Assembly: GCA_014529385.2 (NCBI GenBank)
Contig: CM043971.1
Coordinates: 27,568,769 to 27,632,768 of the forward strand
Length of the DNA stretch: 64,000 nt
Source of the DNA: Adiantum capillus-veneris
Taxonomy: Eukaryota > Streptophyta > Polypodiopsida > Polypodiales > Pteridaceae
Direction: 5' to 3'
Position numbers and translations under genes: made by a program. This document shows positions 32,601 to 43,528 of the stretch, piece by piece (position 1 is the stretch's first letter; each line of letters opens with the position of its first letter). Under the pieces are notes generated by a model. The model saw only the letters and a program-made list of their open reading frames with translations, was not told the origin of the DNA and searched no databases.

Positions 32601-33516
32601 TGTAAAAGGACTTGTTTTGAGTGTTTTAGCAATAAATTTTGTTTTTCTAGGAAGTTTTGATCGTTTTAAAGTTGGTCCACTGTGTAGAAGGATGTGTGGA
32701 TTGTTTTCGTCCAATAATTTTTTTTGATCCAGAAGGCACTTTCTGGGGCATTTTTGAAGGTATTAACGTGGGATTTTGGAAAAGTGATGTATGAAGCGAT
32801 TGAAGCCTATGTTATAAGGAACAACTTTGGTTCTCTGTGTCTTTAGAGATTTTGATGTTTTGATGCTTGTTGAGGGCCAAAGATTAAGAAAAAAGTTGGA
32901 TTTGCTGTTTTTGCATCGTCTTTGTAGAAAATGCTGTTTTGCAGGTTGATTTTCAGCAAATCACAGCAGGCTATGGAAATTTTCCATCACATAGCTGTCG
33001 AAGAGCACGAGGAGGGCAACAAGATTGTGTGAGACGGACTTGGGCAGTTTTGGCTCCATTTCGGAGTTACGTTCAGTTGAAGAGAGCTGAAAAAAAAAAA
33101 GTTTTCAAAAATCTAACCTTTACGGATCGCTTCGCGATCACGTTTTTAGCTTATTCTCGCAAGTATACTTGGGGCTCAAGTCGAGTCGACCGAACGCCAA
33201 AAATAGAAAAGCGGCTATTTTGAGAGGTCACATGCTTTTCAAGGAAAATCAGAAAAGAAGACGGGTGGTGCGTTTTTGGGATCATACACAGATCTCCTCT
33301 GCGAGTGCGAGTGCGATTGAGAGTGCGAGTGCGAGTGCGAGTGAGACGCTGCATGCAAGCGGACTCAAGCTCGAGGGTGGTCGGGAGGTTCGAGCTCCGT
33401 ACAACGGAGTGCGTCCATATAATTTGTTGCTCCTCTATTGTATCAAAACTCTGTCAATACAAAGATCTCTTTCTCTACCTTTTTCTTTCTATCTCTACTA
33501 TTCTGTTCCTGTGACA
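32601..33516 (+). repeat. Gypsy 5' LTR (916 bp)
   Basis: It begins TGTAAAAGGACTTG and ends CTGTTCCTGTGACA. It pairs with 38338-39230. A GATCGC-TTC-GCGATC hairpin (about 33125) is conserved in both LTRs. An imperfect GAGTGCGAGTGC array at 33300-33345 is longer here than in the 3' LTR. Confidence 0.95.
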
Positions 33517-33518
33517 AT

Positions 33519-33530
33519 TGGTATCAGAGC
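33519..33530 (+). other. Primer-binding site (initiator Met tRNA)
   Basis: TGGTATCAGAGC lies 3 bp after the 5' LTR and is complementary to the tRNA-iMet 3' end. Confidence 0.9.
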
Positions 33531-33548
33531 AAGCGGTTGATTGTGGAC

Positions 33549-34709
33549 ATGGACGGATACGAGAAGAAGATAAAGGAGCAAGAAGACCTGATTCGGCGAC
33601 TACGAGAAGATCAGGAAATTTCAAATCGGGAGCGTGCTGAGGCTTTGCGGGGCAAAGCAGCACGTGACCCTGATATCTATGTGGAGCTTCATGGCGAACA
33701 AGAAGACGGAAACCATGCTATTCCACCAGGAAACAATAATCATCGTGTTGGCGCTGGGGCACTTGGCGGTGGTGATGGTGGTGATGATGGAAATGGTGAT
33801 GGTGGGAACGGTGGTGATGGACGTTGAGGTCGTCAACACGGAAGAGAACGAGGTGACGACAAATAGGAAACTAATGAAAGGAGTGGACGAAGAAGGAGAC
33901 GTGATGAAGAAGATGCAGATGAAGATTCTGAAAGGGCAGCTTTACAGCAAGTCTTCAAGAAGGCAAAGATTAACGAGTTTAATGGCATCGAGAAAACTGG
34001 CGAAGATCTCGAAGCATGGATTGAAGAGTTAGAGAATTATTTTTCATTGAAGAAGTTCTCTGAAAAGGAAAAAGCAAAGGTTGCAGTTGTTCATCTTCTA
34101 CAAACCGCAAAGCTTTGGTGGAAAGCATACCTTAAACAACGAACAAAGGTTACTCCAATCACTTGGGAGGAATTTAAAACGCGAGCGTATAAAAGGTATT
34201 GTTCTCCCCACTATGAAATGGATAAAAAGATGGAGTTTTACAAGTTTCAGCAGCAACCCGAGGACGAGCCAACTCTTACTATACATGAGTATAAGGAGAA
34301 GTTTATGCGACTTCACAAGTATGCACCTGAAGTAGAAGGAGAGGCGTTGACAAACAAATTTATCGAAGGACTGCGTAAAGATCTGTATTATCAAGTAAAG
34401 GGTGCGGGGGCTACCGACTTTCTGGATGCTATTGCGAAGGCCGAAAATTATGCGAAGAAGGTGAAGTATGAGAGCCGCAACCCTACTCCAAGCATAATTA
34501 TATCCACTGGGCATAGAACGTAGAATAGGCCTTTTCAGACAAATATTGAATTTCCTCGAAGGAATTTTACAAATAATCAGAGAAGACAACCTAATAATTT
34601 TTCAAATTAGAATCAGAATTTCAATCGAAATCAGAGTACAAATCAGAATGCTGTAAACAATCGAACTCAGAGTACAAATCAGAATGCTGTAAACAACCGC
34701 AATCAAAAT
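33549..34709 (+). pseudogene. Gypsy Gag (decayed)
   Basis: The start ATG at 33549 gives MDGYEKKIKEQEDLIRRL, a coiled-coil-like beginning, followed by a Gly/Asp-rich linker. The capsid-like part reads INEFNGIEKTGEDLEAWIEELE, then AKLWWKAYLK, ITWEEFKTRAYKRY and EYKEKFMRLHKYAPEV, matching Retrotrans_gag. Stops lie in frame at 33825 (TGA), 33864, 34521 and 34608 (TAG). All sit where Arg CGA or Gln CAG is plausible. An Asn/Gln-rich stretch with a repeated NQNAVNN phrase leads to the zinc knuckle. Confidence 0.85.
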
Positions 34710-35486
34710 TTGGGTCTGAATGATGCAAATCAGAATCAAAGAAGACGACAACCGCTACGGTGGCAAAATGATCCTGTTTTTCTAGAACGAGCAGGGAAAT
34801 TTGGGTTATGTTTCCGTTGCGGTGAGCAAGGTCACAAGACGTTTGAATGTCCAAATAAGGAGATCGATCAGGCGGTTCTTGCACGAATGGAAGCCAATAT
34901 GAATGCGATGGACACCACGATTGAGGAAGCGAGCGAGGAAGGTAAGTGCTCTAAAACTCCTATGAAATGTATGACAACGTCTGTTCATCATTTAAGGGAA
35001 TCCGTTATAAGAATTCGGGGTAAGATAGGAACTGAGATTGTGAATTTTCTCATTGATTCGGGTAGTACGCATTGTTTTATGTCTAACAAGCTTGCGCAGA
35101 CTTTGAAATTGAATTCTGATTCCCACATTAGGAGACCTGTAGAATTTGCCAATGGGAAGAAACATTATACACAGGGTCATGTTCAAAACTTACCTTTTTT
35201 GTTGAACAAAGAGAAACATTCGGGAGATCAATTTTATGTTATTGGCATGGGTGAACGGGATGTAATTTTGGGAATGGATTGGTTGGCTACAAATCATGCA
35301 TTGATTGATTGTGAGAGGGGTGAGTTGGTTTTTAAAAACAGAGATGGTCATGCGATTAAAGCTGAGGAGAGAAATACTAAATCACTTCTGATTTCTACCG
35401 TGAAACTTTTGAGGGGGGTGAGACAAGGGTGTGAGACGTTTCTTGTGTTTGCTAATGAGATTAAAGAAGAATCTGGGAATAAATAG
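34710..35486 (+). pseudogene. Gypsy zinc knuckle and aspartic protease
   Basis: The zinc knuckle is CFRCGEQGHKTFEC (Cys-x2-Cys-x4-His-x4-Cys). The protease has NFLIDSGSTHCFMS, with the Asp-Ser-Gly active site, and later VILGMDWLA. It is in frame with Gag and ends at a TAG (35484) followed directly by the RT domain in the same frame, so the ancestral protein was a single gag-pol product. Confidence 0.85.
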
Positions 35487-36769
35487 AAAGAGACGAATCC
35501 AGAATTTGTAGAGGAACTCTTACATGAATTTAAGGATGTGTTCCCGGATGATCTTCCTGGTATGCCTCCGCCTAGAGCGGTAGACCACGCCATAGATCTA
35601 TATCCAGGAGCAACACCTTATTCAAGGGCTCCCTACAGGTTCAATATTGATGAGCTTAAAGAGCTCAAAATACAACTTGATGATCTTTTGAAAAAGGGTT
35701 TCATTAAACCTAGTGTATCTCCTTGGGGTAGTCTTGTGTTATTCCAAAAGAAAAAGGATGGTACATATAGGTTATGCATTGACTACAGGGGATTAAACAA
35801 ACAGACCATTAAGAACAAATATCCTCTTCCTCACATAGATGAATTGCTTAGCCATTTGAGTGGTGCACAATATTTTCAAAGGTCGACCTTCGTTCTGGCT
35901 ATCATCAAATCTGCATTAAGGCCGAGGATATTCCAAAGATTGCTTTTCGTACACGTTATGGGCATTATGAATTTACAGTTCTTGCTTTTGGTTTGACTAA
36001 TGCACCAGCAACTTTCATGTGCTTAATGAATAATATTTTTCACCCGTATCTTGATGACTTCATTCTGGTATTCTTGGATGATATTTTTGTGTATTCTAAT
36101 AATGAAGAAGATCATGCATTGCATTTAAAGAAAACATTTGAGGTTTTGCGTGAACATAAATTGTATTCCAAAGCAAGTAAGTGTTCTTTTGCAAAGGATC
36201 AGATTGTGTATTTGCGAAGAGTGATTTCTAAAGAGGGGATTCACATTGATATTGACAAAGTTAAGACTATTGTGGAGTGGCCAACACCTAAGTCATTAAG
36301 GGATGTGAGAAGCTTTATGGGTCTAGCACAATATGAGAGAGCACACATTAAAGATTTCTCTAAGATAGCAAGTCCTTTGACCGAATTGACCAAGAAAGAC
36401 AAGGGGTTTGTGTGGACTTCTAGCTGTGAGACTGCTTTTGAGACCTTGAAGGCTAGAATAGCGGAAAATTTTGTTTTAAAGGTTCCTGAAATGGGCAAAT
36501 CATTTGTTGTGTCTTGTGACGCTAGTGGGGAACAATTAGCTGGTTGTGTTTTGACACAAGAAGGAAGAGTGGTTGCATATGAGTCTAGGAAATTAAGACG
36601 ACATGAATTAAACTATGCAACACATGATCTAGAATTGCTTGTTGTTGTTCATGCATTGAAACATTGGCGTCATCTTTTGCTTGGTGTCAAATTTGAATTG
36701 CGTATTGATCATCAAAGCTTGAAGTATATTTTCACTCAGCCATTGTTAAACAATAGACAAAGGAGATAG
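35487..36769 (+). pseudogene. Gypsy reverse transcriptase and RNase H
   Basis: The RT starts with [37 protein letters not shown] and [15 protein letters not shown] one-base frameshift near 35880 interrupts it in the VDLRSGYHQ region. It resumes as [11 protein letters not shown] and VFLDDIFVYS, an FLDD box in place of the common YLDD. RNase H shows VSCDASGEQLAGCVL, LELLVVVHALKHWRHLL and LRIDHQSLKYI. A TAG at 36767 stands where Trp is expected (RQRRW), a G-to-A change. Confidence 0.85.
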
Positions 36770-37975
36770 ATTGAATTACTGGCTGAGTATGATTTTGATT
36801 TGAAGTATTTGTGTGGAAAAGAAAATAAAGTTGCAGGTGCATTGAGTCGTAGGCCCATGTACAATTTGTTGACTGTTGTGCGGTCCAATTTGATTGATGA
36901 GATACATGCTGAAGTTGAAAATGATTCTTTTTATATGCCTATTTTGAAATTCTTGCATGAGATGTATGAGAACAGATATCACTTGTATAAGAGAAATCTG
37001 TATTATTATGACCGCTTGTGTATTCCTGCAAATTCTGCTTTTAAGAGTCAAATTCTGTATGAGTGTCATAATTCACCTTTTTCTAGTCATCCTGGATTGA
37101 ATAAGACGTATGAAAAGATTAAAAGTTCATTCTTTTGGCCGCGTATGAAATTGGATGTTAAGAATTATGTGCGTGAATGCTTTCAATGTCAACAAGTTAA
37201 GATTGAACATAAGAGGATGCCTGGTGATCTTCAACCCTTAGACATTCCTTTACAGAAGTGGGAGTCTATATCCATGGACTTTATCATTGGACTTCCTACT
37301 ACTCGTGGAGGGTATGACTCGATCTTTGTGGTGGTAGATAGATTCACAAAACAAGCTCACTTCTTTCCTGTAAAGATAACTGATACTGCATTGACCATTG
37401 CACGCTTGTTTGTGAAAGAGGTATTTCGTTTGCATGGCATGCCCAAGAGCATAGTGAGTGACAGAGATTTTAAGTTCACCTCTCATTTCTGGAGAGTGAC
37501 TTTTGACTCTATAGGTACCCAGTTACGCATGTCTACTGCTTTTCATCCTCAAACAGATGGGGAAACGGAGAGAGTGAATCGTATTTTAGAAGATATGTTA
37601 CGAATGTATGTCAATGGAAACCAATCTAATTGGAATGAATATCTGCCTTTGGTTGAATTTGCATATAACAGTTCATATCATTCATCTATTAGGATGACTC
37701 CGTTTGAGGCAATGTATGGCTATAAATGTCCCACACCTATTAATTTTCTTAACTCGAGGAATAAGGTAAAACTGTCACATGAGATGCTTGAGAAAATGGA
37801 TAACGAGTTGGCCAAAATCAGGGAGAATATTAGAGAAGCTCAAAAGAGACATAAATTGTATGATGACAAGAAACATCGGGTTGTGGAGTATGAAACTGGT
37901 GATATGGTTTTCTTAAAGGTTATTCCCGAGAAGTCTCATTTGATTCTTGGAAAGGATAAGAGATTGTCTCTATGA
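36770..37975 (+). pseudogene. Gypsy integrase
   Basis: The His-His-Cys-Cys zinc region reads HNSPFSSHPGLNKTY ... CFQCQQVK. The catalytic triad is in SMDFIIGLP (D), VSDRDFKFTSHFW (D) and FHPQTDGETERVNR (E). A TGA at 37973 breaks the frame where the sequence continues as FAGPFKILKRIG, so one C-to-T change (CGA) is enough to explain it. Confidence 0.9.
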
Positions 37976-38308
37976 TTTGCTGGGCCATTTAAAATTTTGA
38001 AGCGCATTGGTTCATTAGCTTACAAATTGGAATTGCCTTCTCATGTCAAAGTGCATCCTGTATTTCATGTGAGTTTATTGAAAAAGTATGTTCCTAACGT
38101 GCATCATGTTTTACAGGACAACTCTAAGTTGAAAGATGACAGAACATTGACAGTAGAACCAGACTTAGTGCTAGATAGGCGTGTTAAACATCTGAGAAAT
38201 AGAGACATTTTGGAAGTTTTGGTTAAGTGGCAGAACTATCCAGTAGAGGATGCATCATGGGTTGATCTTAGTGTTTTGCAAAGAGAATTTCCCTCCTTCC
38301 AACTCTGA
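37976..38308 (+). CDS. Gypsy integrase C-terminus with chromodomain (fragment)
   Basis: It reads FAGPFKILKRIGSLAYKLELP and VHPVFHVSLLKKYVP, the GPF/Y-type module. The chromodomain follows: LVLDRRVKHLRNRD, EVLVKWQNYPVEDASWVDL. The aromatic and acidic residues typical of chromodomains are present. It classes the element as a chromovirus, a group whose chromodomain guides integration into chromatin. It ends with a TGA at 38306. Confidence 0.85.
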   Translation, partial: FAGPFKILKRIGSLAYKLELPSHVKVHPVFHVSLLKKYVPNVHHVLQDNSKLKDDRTLTVEPDLVLDRRVKHLRNRDILEVLVKWQNYPVEDASWVDLSVLQREFPSFQL

Positions 38309-38324
38309 GGACAGAGTTAATTTT

Positions 38325-38337
38325 GAAAAGGGGAGAT
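38325..38337 (+). other. Gypsy polypurine tract
   Basis: GAAAAGGGGAGAT lies directly before the 3' LTR start TGTAACAGG, the primer site for plus-strand DNA synthesis. Confidence 0.8.
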
Positions 38338-39230
38338 TGTAACAGGACTTGTTTTGAAGTGTTTTAGCAATAAATTTTGTTTTTCTAGGAAGTTTTGATC
38401 GTTTTAAAGTTGGTCCACTGTGTAGAAGGATGTGTGGATTGTTTTCGTCCAATAAAATTTTTTGATCCGGAAGGCACTTTTTGGGGCATTTTTGAAGGTA
38501 TGAACGTGGGATTTTGGAAAAGTGATGTATGAAGCGATTAAAGCCTATGTTATAAGGAACAACTTTGGTTCTCTGAGTCTTTAGAGATTTTGATGTTTTG
38601 ATTCTCGTTGAGGGCCAAAGATTAAGAAAAAAGTTGGATTTGCTGTTTTTGCATCGTCTTTGTAGAAAATGTTGTTTTGCAGGTTGATTTTAAGCAAATC
38701 AGAGTAGGCTATGGAAATTTTCCATCACATAGCTGTCGAAGAGCACAACGAGGGAAACAAGATTGTGTGACACGGACATGGGCTATTTTGGCTCCGTTTG
38801 GGAGTTACGTTCAGTTGAAAACAGCTGAGAAAAAAAAATTTCAAAAATCTAACCTTTACGGATCGCTTCGCGATCACGTTTTAGCTTATTCTCGCAGGTA
38901 TACTTGGTGCGCAAGTCGAGTTGACGGAACGCCAAAAATAGAAAAGCGGCTATTTTGAGGGGTTGCATGCTTTTCAAGGAAAATCAGAAAAGAAGACGGG
39001 TGCTGCGTTTTTGGGATCATACACAGATCTCCTCTTCTGTGAGTGCGAGTGTGAGTGAGACGCTGCATGCAAGCGGACTGAATCTCGGGGGTGGTCGGGA
39101 GGTTTGAGCTCCGTACAACGGAGTGCGTCCATATAATTTGTTGCTCCTCTGTTGTATCAAAACTCTGTCAATACAAAGATCTCTTTCTCTACCTTTTGCT
39201 GTCTATCTCTATTATTCTGTTCCTGTGACA
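38338..39230 (+). repeat. Gypsy 3' LTR (893 bp)
   Basis: TGTAACAGGACTTG to TCCTGTGACA; partner of 32601-33516. It has fewer GAGTGCGA units than the 5' LTR. The frame that looks open inside (38677-38958) is also present in the 5' LTR and has no family resemblance. Confidence 0.95.
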
Positions 39231-39232
39231 GT

Positions 39233-39325
<93 letters not shown>

Positions 39326-39377
39326 GCTAGAGAGAGATAGAGAGAAATAGAGAGAGATAGGGAGGGAGATAGGGAGG

Positions 39378-39417
<40 letters not shown>

Positions 39418-39452
39418 GATAGAGAGGAAGAGAAAGAGAGAGAGAAATAGAT

Positions 39453-39497
<45 letters not shown>

Positions 39498-39499
39498 TA
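39231..39499 (+). repeat. (GA)n block between gypsy and LINE A
   Basis: GTTAG target duplicate, then GA runs at 39236-39321 and 39384-39490 with ATAGAGATAGG spacers, ending in ATAGATAGATAG. On the minus strand this reads as a (TATC)n(TC)n tail directly after the LINE A 3' end. Confidence 0.85.
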
Positions 39500-40322
39500 G
39501 ATAGATAGTTCTATTATCGTCCTCGCAGGTCAAATATGACCTATGGGACCAAATGAACATGTCACGTGGTGTGAGTGGAGGTCATAAGTGACTCCTGATG
39601 CTCAAAAATGGCTGAAATGAGCGTCACAATAGAGATTCCACATCGTGGTTGGGAGAGGAAGGTATGTAGGGAGAGCTCATGGCTGAATATATGGGGAAAA
39701 GAGGACCTAATGTGGTCAAAAGCTGAGCACTCAAGTAGTGTGTGGTACTCACTTTCTCGCACTTGACGAGGGCATAAGGTGAAAAGTCGATGACACTCCT
39801 CGCCAGTGCCCCAACGTCCTATCTCGCAACGTAGGGAATGGGAGCTAAGACGAATGGAGGCAATGGTGCGGATCGCACTCAACGGGATGGGCTCAAGGAT
39901 ATAGGGATGCATGGGTTCGGTTACCTCGTTCGGAGAAGAAGAGAGATTTGTAGTTTGGGGCAACGTGTGTGGTGTAATGGCTGAAGCGAGAACCTCTGGA
40001 TTTCTCCCAAGCCGTGATACATTGGCGTTGTAAGAAGGCCTCTTTAACTTGGGAGTCGATCGACGCATCCTTGACCAAGTGACATGCATCCCATCTTCCA
40101 AACCATTTCTTGATATCAAGCATCCACCCCGAACTTAGTATTTTGCTACTGCATGTCTTTTGAACCTTTTGACTTGCTTCATATGCGATTCTAGGAAGTC
40201 GATGCAAAGGGCTACGTTGTGTCTTACGCATGTACTCCACAACCCTTTGCATGCCCAAGACCTCAATGGGAAGCGATCCGGACTCAAGAAGTAAGAGCAT
40301 GTAGGGTGTTTGTGTCTTGACT
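39500..40322 (-). pseudogene. LINE ORF2 C-terminal fragment and 3' end (LINE A)
   Basis: Minus-strand frames encode SGSLPIEVLGMQRVVEYM, HRLPRIAYEASQKVQK and DIKKWFGRWDACHLV. After a frameshift come LSSHSLRCEIGRWGTGEECHRLFTLC and RESEYHTLLECSAFDHIR, the Cys/His C-terminal finger region typical of many LINEs. The 3' flank has CCCATAGGTCATATTTGACC and ends in (TATC)n then (TC)n. The 5' side is truncated at 40322 exactly against another (TC)n tract. Confidence 0.75.

Positions 40323-40373
<51 letters not shown>
40323..40373 (+). repeat. (GA)n tract between LINE A and LINE B
   Basis: On the minus strand this is the (ATTTC)n(TC)n tail of LINE B and at the same time the 5' border of LINE A. Confidence 0.85.
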
Positions 40374-40375
<2 letters not shown>

Positions 40376-41285
40376 GAAATGAAATGATATATTAACATCT
40401 TCAAAAGGCCAAAATGACCTATGAGGCCATCAGATACAAAGTGGCGAATCTAACACAATGTCTGAAGTACAAGTACAAAAAGTACCAAATGTAAAAATGA
40501 AAACTGAAAATGAAGTGTGAAATATGAAATGTGAAAACGTAGAGTAGGCCCTCAATGACACTCTGGGTGTCGTGCTAGAATGCCTCTGATCCTCTGTTGG
40601 AGTCTCTGTCGATGGAGTGTGCTCTTGTGTCTCGGTCGTGGTAGTCTCGATCTCCCGAGCTCAATCGCCCTGTCAATGAGGATGCCTCTTGTATGAATGT
40701 GGGTACAACCCTGTGCTGGTGGTTGGTCTCCTTGTTCCCTCGATCCAAAGAAGTTTGTGATCTGTCTCTGTGACTGTCGTACGCCATGTCTCCTCAGCAG
40801 ACTATCTCTGTGTCGGTGTAGCTCAAGTAGATATAAGCCAAGGAATCTCTAATTGTGATACCTCATGACTCTATCTAGGGGACCAAAACCCTCCCTGAAT
40901 AAGCAATGGAAGCGCCCTCGTATCTCATAATACACAGTGCAGTGGCATATGTAGTGTAGCTCTGTCTCTAGCTCTCTATCGCATAGTTGGCATATCCTAG
41001 ACTCTGATGGTATCCCCTGAATCTACCCGTTTCAATCTCCAACTGGTATGAGGATGTGCGAATCTGACCAATAGCACATCGCAAACCATGAGACATATGA
41101 GTGTCCATGTAGCTCGGACGAATCACAAACCCATCTCCCGAGAGTTGGAGAAGATGCTCTTTGTAGAAAGCCATCTTCGTGCCCAACTCCTGCATCGGCT
41201 CTACCCATGTCCTCCTGGTGTCTATAGACAACTCCTCTTATAGTGAGAGACAAGTTCTTCAGAAGATGTAGAATATAGCAATGCA
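40374..41285 (-). pseudogene. LINE ORF2 C-terminal fragment and 3' end (LINE B)
   Basis: Minus-strand frames encode TRRTWVEPMQELGTKMAFYKEHLLQL, GFVIRPSYMDTHMSHGLRC and QLEIETGRFRG, then AYDSHRDRSQTSLDRGNKETNHQ. The last line is also found at the end of LINE C (5800-5860). The 3' flank has CTCATAGGTCATTTTGGCC, which aligns with the LINE A 3' end, and then ATTTC repeats and (TC)n. It is 5' truncated near 41285. Confidence 0.7.
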
Positions 41286-42218
41286 TTACTTAAGAATATC
41301 ACCATTCTTGAGTTTCACGAGGAAGAGCGTGATCGCAACAAGTTTGTGGTCAATACGTTCTTACACAAATGGAGTGATATTCATAGATTGAGACACACCC
41401 CGAATATAAAGACGGCTGTGGAAACAAGTTTGTCTCTTAAAGGCAAGGTCTATAAGTGGTGGATAACATTTCCAATAGATGCCCATCCTCTGTCTTGGGC
41501 TGCGTTTCTGGGCTGCGTTTCGAGCTTCTTTCTCCAAAGAGTTTTTGGACTCCAATGAAGAAGATAAGAATTGGTTAGCATGGGATGCATGCCGCATGTC
41601 TGGGCTCTCTCTCACACAATACCTTTCAAAGTATCGGGAAATCATATTAAAACTAGAAGGTCTAGATGAATTCCAAAAGATATGGGGGATAAATAGGGGT
41701 CTTGACAAAGACTATCGTCTTTATGTCAAGACCCAACATCCAAAAACTTTGGAAGAAGCCATCAATCATGCCCAAAGATATGATGATGACCAAGAGAGGA
41801 AAGGAAATGTTCCCTACTATAAGAATAGTTTTGCTAAGAGAAATGTGGCTAAGAGCCAATGGTGAGGTAGATCTGCCATACGTTCGAAAAGGAATAAGAT
41901 ACAATCTACCTCTCCACGTCCACAAGAGGCTAAGAAGCCTAAGGAATCACAAGACACTCCACGTAGGTCTCTCAGCACTGCCGCTTTTGAGCATGCGAAG
42001 AATCAACAATGCTGAGAGACCTATGTGGACTGTCTTGTGATTGCTTAGGCTTCTTAGCCTCTTGTGGGCATGGAGAGGTAGATTGTCCTCTTTTGCAAGG
42101 CAAAGAAAAGGCCATGCACATGGTGCAACGCCTCACATTAGATTCATCTCCTAAATATTTTGCTGTAGAGGTTCTTCGTATGGAAGAAATATACATCACA
42201 ACAAAGAATACCACTTGA
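41286..42218 (+). pseudogene. Gypsy-type Gag fragment
   Basis: The capsid-like wording is KVYKWWITFPIDAHPLSW, FSKEFLDSNEEDKNWLAWD, GLSLTQYLSKYREI and TLEEAINHAQRYDDD, matching Retrotrans_gag. A 13-bp tandem duplication (GGGCTGCGTTTCT at 41497 and 41510) shifts the frame. Further on, LQGKEKAMHMVQRL is the post-zinc-finger region. The zinc-finger part in between is replaced by an inverted duplication. Pol is missing. Confidence 0.7.
41902..42085. repeat. 76-bp-arm inverted repeat (foldback) with 32-bp loop
   Basis: Arm 1 (41902-41977) begins CAATCTACCTCTCC and ends GGTCTCTCAGCA. Arm 2 (42010-42085) is its inverse complement with 5 mismatches in 76 positions. The loop is 41978-42009. A transcript on either strand would fold into a long, nearly perfect hairpin. 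It lies inside the Gag fragment and has replaced part of its coding sequence. Confidence 0.9.
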
Positions 42219-42465
42219 ACCTTGAGCAACATTTGTACCTAGTTGGTAGATCCTAGTGTGGGATGGTTACCTACACAAATCTGAAAGGCATAAGCTCAAG
42301 GGTAGGGTGGTTGCTCAATTATGTAGTAGCTTGGTCCTCGAGTCTCATGGTGCAGTCTCTACAAACTTGGTTCTCTATGGACTCTTAGTTGACATGATAG
42401 GAGGTTGCAATGAATCATTTCAAGGTCTCATCTACTAGGTGGATGACTCCATCTAGCCCACAACT
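42191..42465 (+). repeat. 275-bp direct repeat, left copy
   Basis: It starts ATACATCACAACAAAG and ends TAGCCCACAACT. An almost identical 275-bp copy is at 54983-55257, on the other side of the Tat/Athila-type gypsy. The ends are not TG...CA, so it is not an ordinary LTR. Confidence 0.85.
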
Positions 42466-42971
42466 ATTTGCATACAGTAAAACATATTTGTAACATTCAT
42501 TCCAAGTGGAATGATGCTTCCTAGAGAGATGAATATAAAGAGTTTCCAAGAATCATGATATTAGCATTTCCTCCTAGGATTTCTTAGAAAGAGAGCATAA
42601 AAAATGTAGAACTGCCATGGTATGCACATCTGCTACCTACTTTACATAGATGACTTGCCAAAGTTGTCTAAATGACTTGCCAAGACGTGATACATGATCA
42701 TGCGGGTTTGTCTTACCCTTATAGAGCTTGCGTAGCTTCTGCAATTAGGAGGTATTTACTTCCTTCAAACTTACTTCTCATAAGAAAAATCAAGAAAGAG
42801 CTGCTTCTAGGTGATCCTTGGAGATATTTGGATTAGATAAAGTTTCTTGCAATGTTGTTTAACCAAAAAAAAAAGTTTTTGATGAGTTCCGTGTCCCCCA
42901 ATGTGGTCACTTGATGAAATTAAATGGTTGCATGATTTGTCTAATAAGGGTAGTTCCAAGAAGCATACAAT
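42466..42971. other. No recognised feature
   Basis: AT-rich unique sequence with a small duplicated phrase (GATGACTTGCCAA/AATGACTTGCCAA). No coding frame of interest. Confidence 0.4.
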
Positions 42972-43515
42972 TGTCACGGCTAGGGACTTGCTACGCGCCG
43001 TGTGCGATCCACAAAGGCTCCTAGCACACAGTCATACAACAGACAAGCTCACAAGGAAGAATGGTGTGTCACTCACCTTCTTGCGTAGTTGCGAATGAAG
43101 GATTCCCGTGCCGCGAAGAAGAGGGAGACGCCGCTACGCCGCGCTCAACCGCCTCGCCGCCATCGTGCCGCCGCAACGCTCGATCACACACACACTCTCA
43201 CACTCTCTCTCACACGTACACACACACACACACACACACACAAGGAGATGGTGAAGGAGAAGGTGGAGATGGCTTCTATTGCACAATGAGAGAATGAGTA
43301 AAAATTAGGTTTAGTGGCTTTTATATGAGCTCACCCCATTCACACTTGGGCGCCCATACTTAGCCAACTAACTCCTTGAATATTCCAGTTAGAGTGCGCC
43401 TGTCATCGGCGATCACCCTTACCCTGTTCCTATTGGTCGGACAAGCCCAGTACCTGACTCTAAACAATACAACGTTTATAGATCATAGGGTGTCCGTGTG
43501 CCGTGAGGGTTAACA
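42972..43515 (-). repeat. Tat/Athila-type 3' LTR (544 bp)
   Basis: On the minus strand it runs TGTTAACCCTCACGG to GCCGTGACA. It contains a (CA)n stretch (43190-43243) that is variable between the LTRs. Confidence 0.95.
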
Positions 43516-43528
43516 TGCCCCCCTTCTT
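43516..43528 (-). other. Polypurine tract
   Basis: The minus strand reads AAGAAGGGGGGCA immediately before the 3' LTR. Confidence 0.8.

Larger units (their letters stand above)
32601..39230 (+). mobile_element. Complete Ty3/gypsy chromovirus, 6.6 kb
   Basis: All landmarks are present: LTRs at 32601-33516 and 38338-39230, initiator-Met primer-binding site at 33519, gag, zinc knuckle, protease, RT, RNase H, integrase, chromodomain, polypurine tract, and the 5-bp duplication GTTAG on both sides (32596-32600, 39231-39235). Gag-pro-RT lies in one frame from 33549 to about 35880, broken only by point stops. One frameshift and two more stops follow. It is a fossil, since the LTRs differ by small indels and substitutions. 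Confidence 0.95.

Noticed and set aside
33519-33530. tRNA gene suggested by the tRNA-complementary motif
   Set aside because: Only 12 bases complementary to a tRNA 3' end, placed as a primer-binding site; no tRNA body. I saw no tRNA or rRNA gene anywhere in the window.
33169-33540. 123-codon frame in the gypsy 5' LTR
   Set aside because: It lies wholly in the LTR, is not preserved in the 3' LTR, and owes much of its length to GAGTGCGA repeats.
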